Position numbers and translations under genes: made by a program. DNA of 64,000 nucleotides, taken from the NCBI RefSeq assembly GCF_021502575.1, contig NZ_JAKFGN010000002.1, positions 744,001 through 808,000 of the forward strand, written 5' to 3'. The stretch is from Bradyrhizobium sp. G127. Its GTDB lineage: Bacteria; Pseudomonadota; Alphaproteobacteria; Rhizobiales; Xanthobacteraceae. Shown here one piece after another: positions 63,467-64,000 of this stretch (positions within the stretch are counted from its first letter, which is position 1; the number at the start of each line of letters is the position of its first letter). The notes under the pieces were generated by a model. The model was given only the letters and a program-made list of their open reading frames with translations. It was not told the DNA's origin and searched no databases.

Positions 63467-64000
63467 TCAGACCGCAGGATCGCTGACGGCTTCCTTGATG
63501 ACCTTGTCGAGTGCCGGTCCCTGCATGCGCCCGATGTCGTCCTGATACTTCAACAGCGCGCCGAGCGTATCGCCCACCACCTGCGGCGTCAGCGAACGCG
63601 CGTCGAGTTCGGTCAAGGCCGTAGCCCAGTCGATGGTCTCGGCGACGCCCGGCACCTTGAACAGATCCTGCTCGCGCAGCGCCTGCACGAATCCAACCAC
63701 CTGTTGCGACAGCTTCGCGCTGATGTTCGGCACCCGCGACTTGACGATGGCCAGTTCACGCTCGGCAGACGGATAATCCACCCAGTGATAGAGACAGCGG
63801 CGCTTCAGCGCATCGTGAATTTCGCGAGTGCGGTTCGACGTGACGATGACGATCGGCGGCTGCGGCGCCTTCACCGTGCCGAATTCCGGAATCGTCACTT
63901 GGAAGTCGCTGAGGATCTCCAGCAGATAGGCCTCGAACGCTTCGTCGGCGCGGTCGAGCTCATCGATCAGCAGCACAGGCGGCCCGACGACGTCCGGCTC
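63467..64000 (-). CDS. MoxR-type AAA ATPase (CoxD-like), partial
   Basis: The gene enters from the right edge, so the N-terminal part including Walker A is missing. Visible are Walker B 'VLLIDELDRADEAFEAYLLEILSDFQVTIPEFG', sensor 1 'VIVTSNRTREIHDALKRRCLYHWVDYP' and the C-terminal lid. MoxR ATPases act with VWA proteins as chaperones of metalloenzymes. The frame is open through position 64000. Confidence 0.85.
   Translation of the reverse strand, partial: EPDVVGPPVLLIDELDRADEAFEAYLLEILSDFQVTIPEFGTVKAPQPPIVIVTSNRTREIHDALKRRCLYHWVDYPSAERELAIVKSRVPNISAKLSQQVVGFVQALREQDLFKVPGVAETIDWATALTELDARSLTPQVVGDTLGALLKYQDDIGRMQGPALDKVIKEAVSDPAV

Overview
The window is a high-G+C alphaproteobacterial chromosome segment. 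Several family-level markers point to the Bradyrhizobium/Rhodopseudomonas/Afipia group (Nitrobacteraceae): a PAS_5 protein, a bacterial transglutaminase-like cysteine peptidase, DUF3126, Usg, BcsS, a CIRCE-like groESL operon, HWE kinases and dense REP-like intergenic palindromes. Most of it is ordinary chromosome. The genus is an inference; no rRNA or species marker is present.

Layout. 0-14.4 kb: housekeeping and small conserved genes (patatin-like lipase, CBS protein, rhomboid protease, PilZ protein, transglutaminase-like peptidase, gamma-carbonic anhydrase, cysE, alpha/beta hydrolase, flavin monooxygenase). 14.6-17 kb: a lower-G+C fused flippase-like/O-antigen-ligase gene beside tRNA-Leu(TAA). 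17-26.9 kb: metabolic genes, a nitrate-type chemoreceptor and a short core-type methionine synthase. 27.1-31.6 kb: the conserved ATP-grasp / alpha-E / transglutaminase / Anbu (ancestral proteasome-like peptidase) set. 31.7-35.7 kb: SDR, acyltransferase, usg and DUF1353. 35.8-37.9 kb: groESL. 37.9-45.2 kb: the accessory stretch. 45.2-59.5 kb: a second transglutaminase, HWE kinase, ArsR/SDR divergent pair, glycan-modification genes, DUF72/DUF488, BcsS, an adenylate-cyclase remnant and a TetR-HlyD-ABC efflux operon. 59.6-64 kb: maturation genes for a CO-dehydrogenase/xanthine-dehydrogenase type molybdenum hydroxylase (CoxD-like, CoxE-like, split XdhC, MoCo nucleotidyltransferase); the first of these runs off the window end.

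The most unusual region lies just after groEL. The last 33 codons of groEL are present again 1.38 kb downstream, with only four differences, all synonymous. Between the two copies sit two low-G+C genes overlapping by 4 bp; they look like a PD-(D/E)XK-type toxin and its partner. Shorter, degenerate groEL-tail-like sequences occur again at about 40.72 kb and 42.65 kb, dividing the region into segments. These segments carry a TsdA-like cytochrome, an RHH regulator coupled to a second methionine aminopeptidase, a RelE/ParE-like toxin-antitoxin pair, and unrecognised genes. I read this as a groEL 3'-end integration or exchange hot spot with no visible integrase.

Many start codons were chosen from Shine-Dalgarno position, signal-peptide position or family start, because the longest frame often runs back into unrelated sequence; this is stated where it matters.
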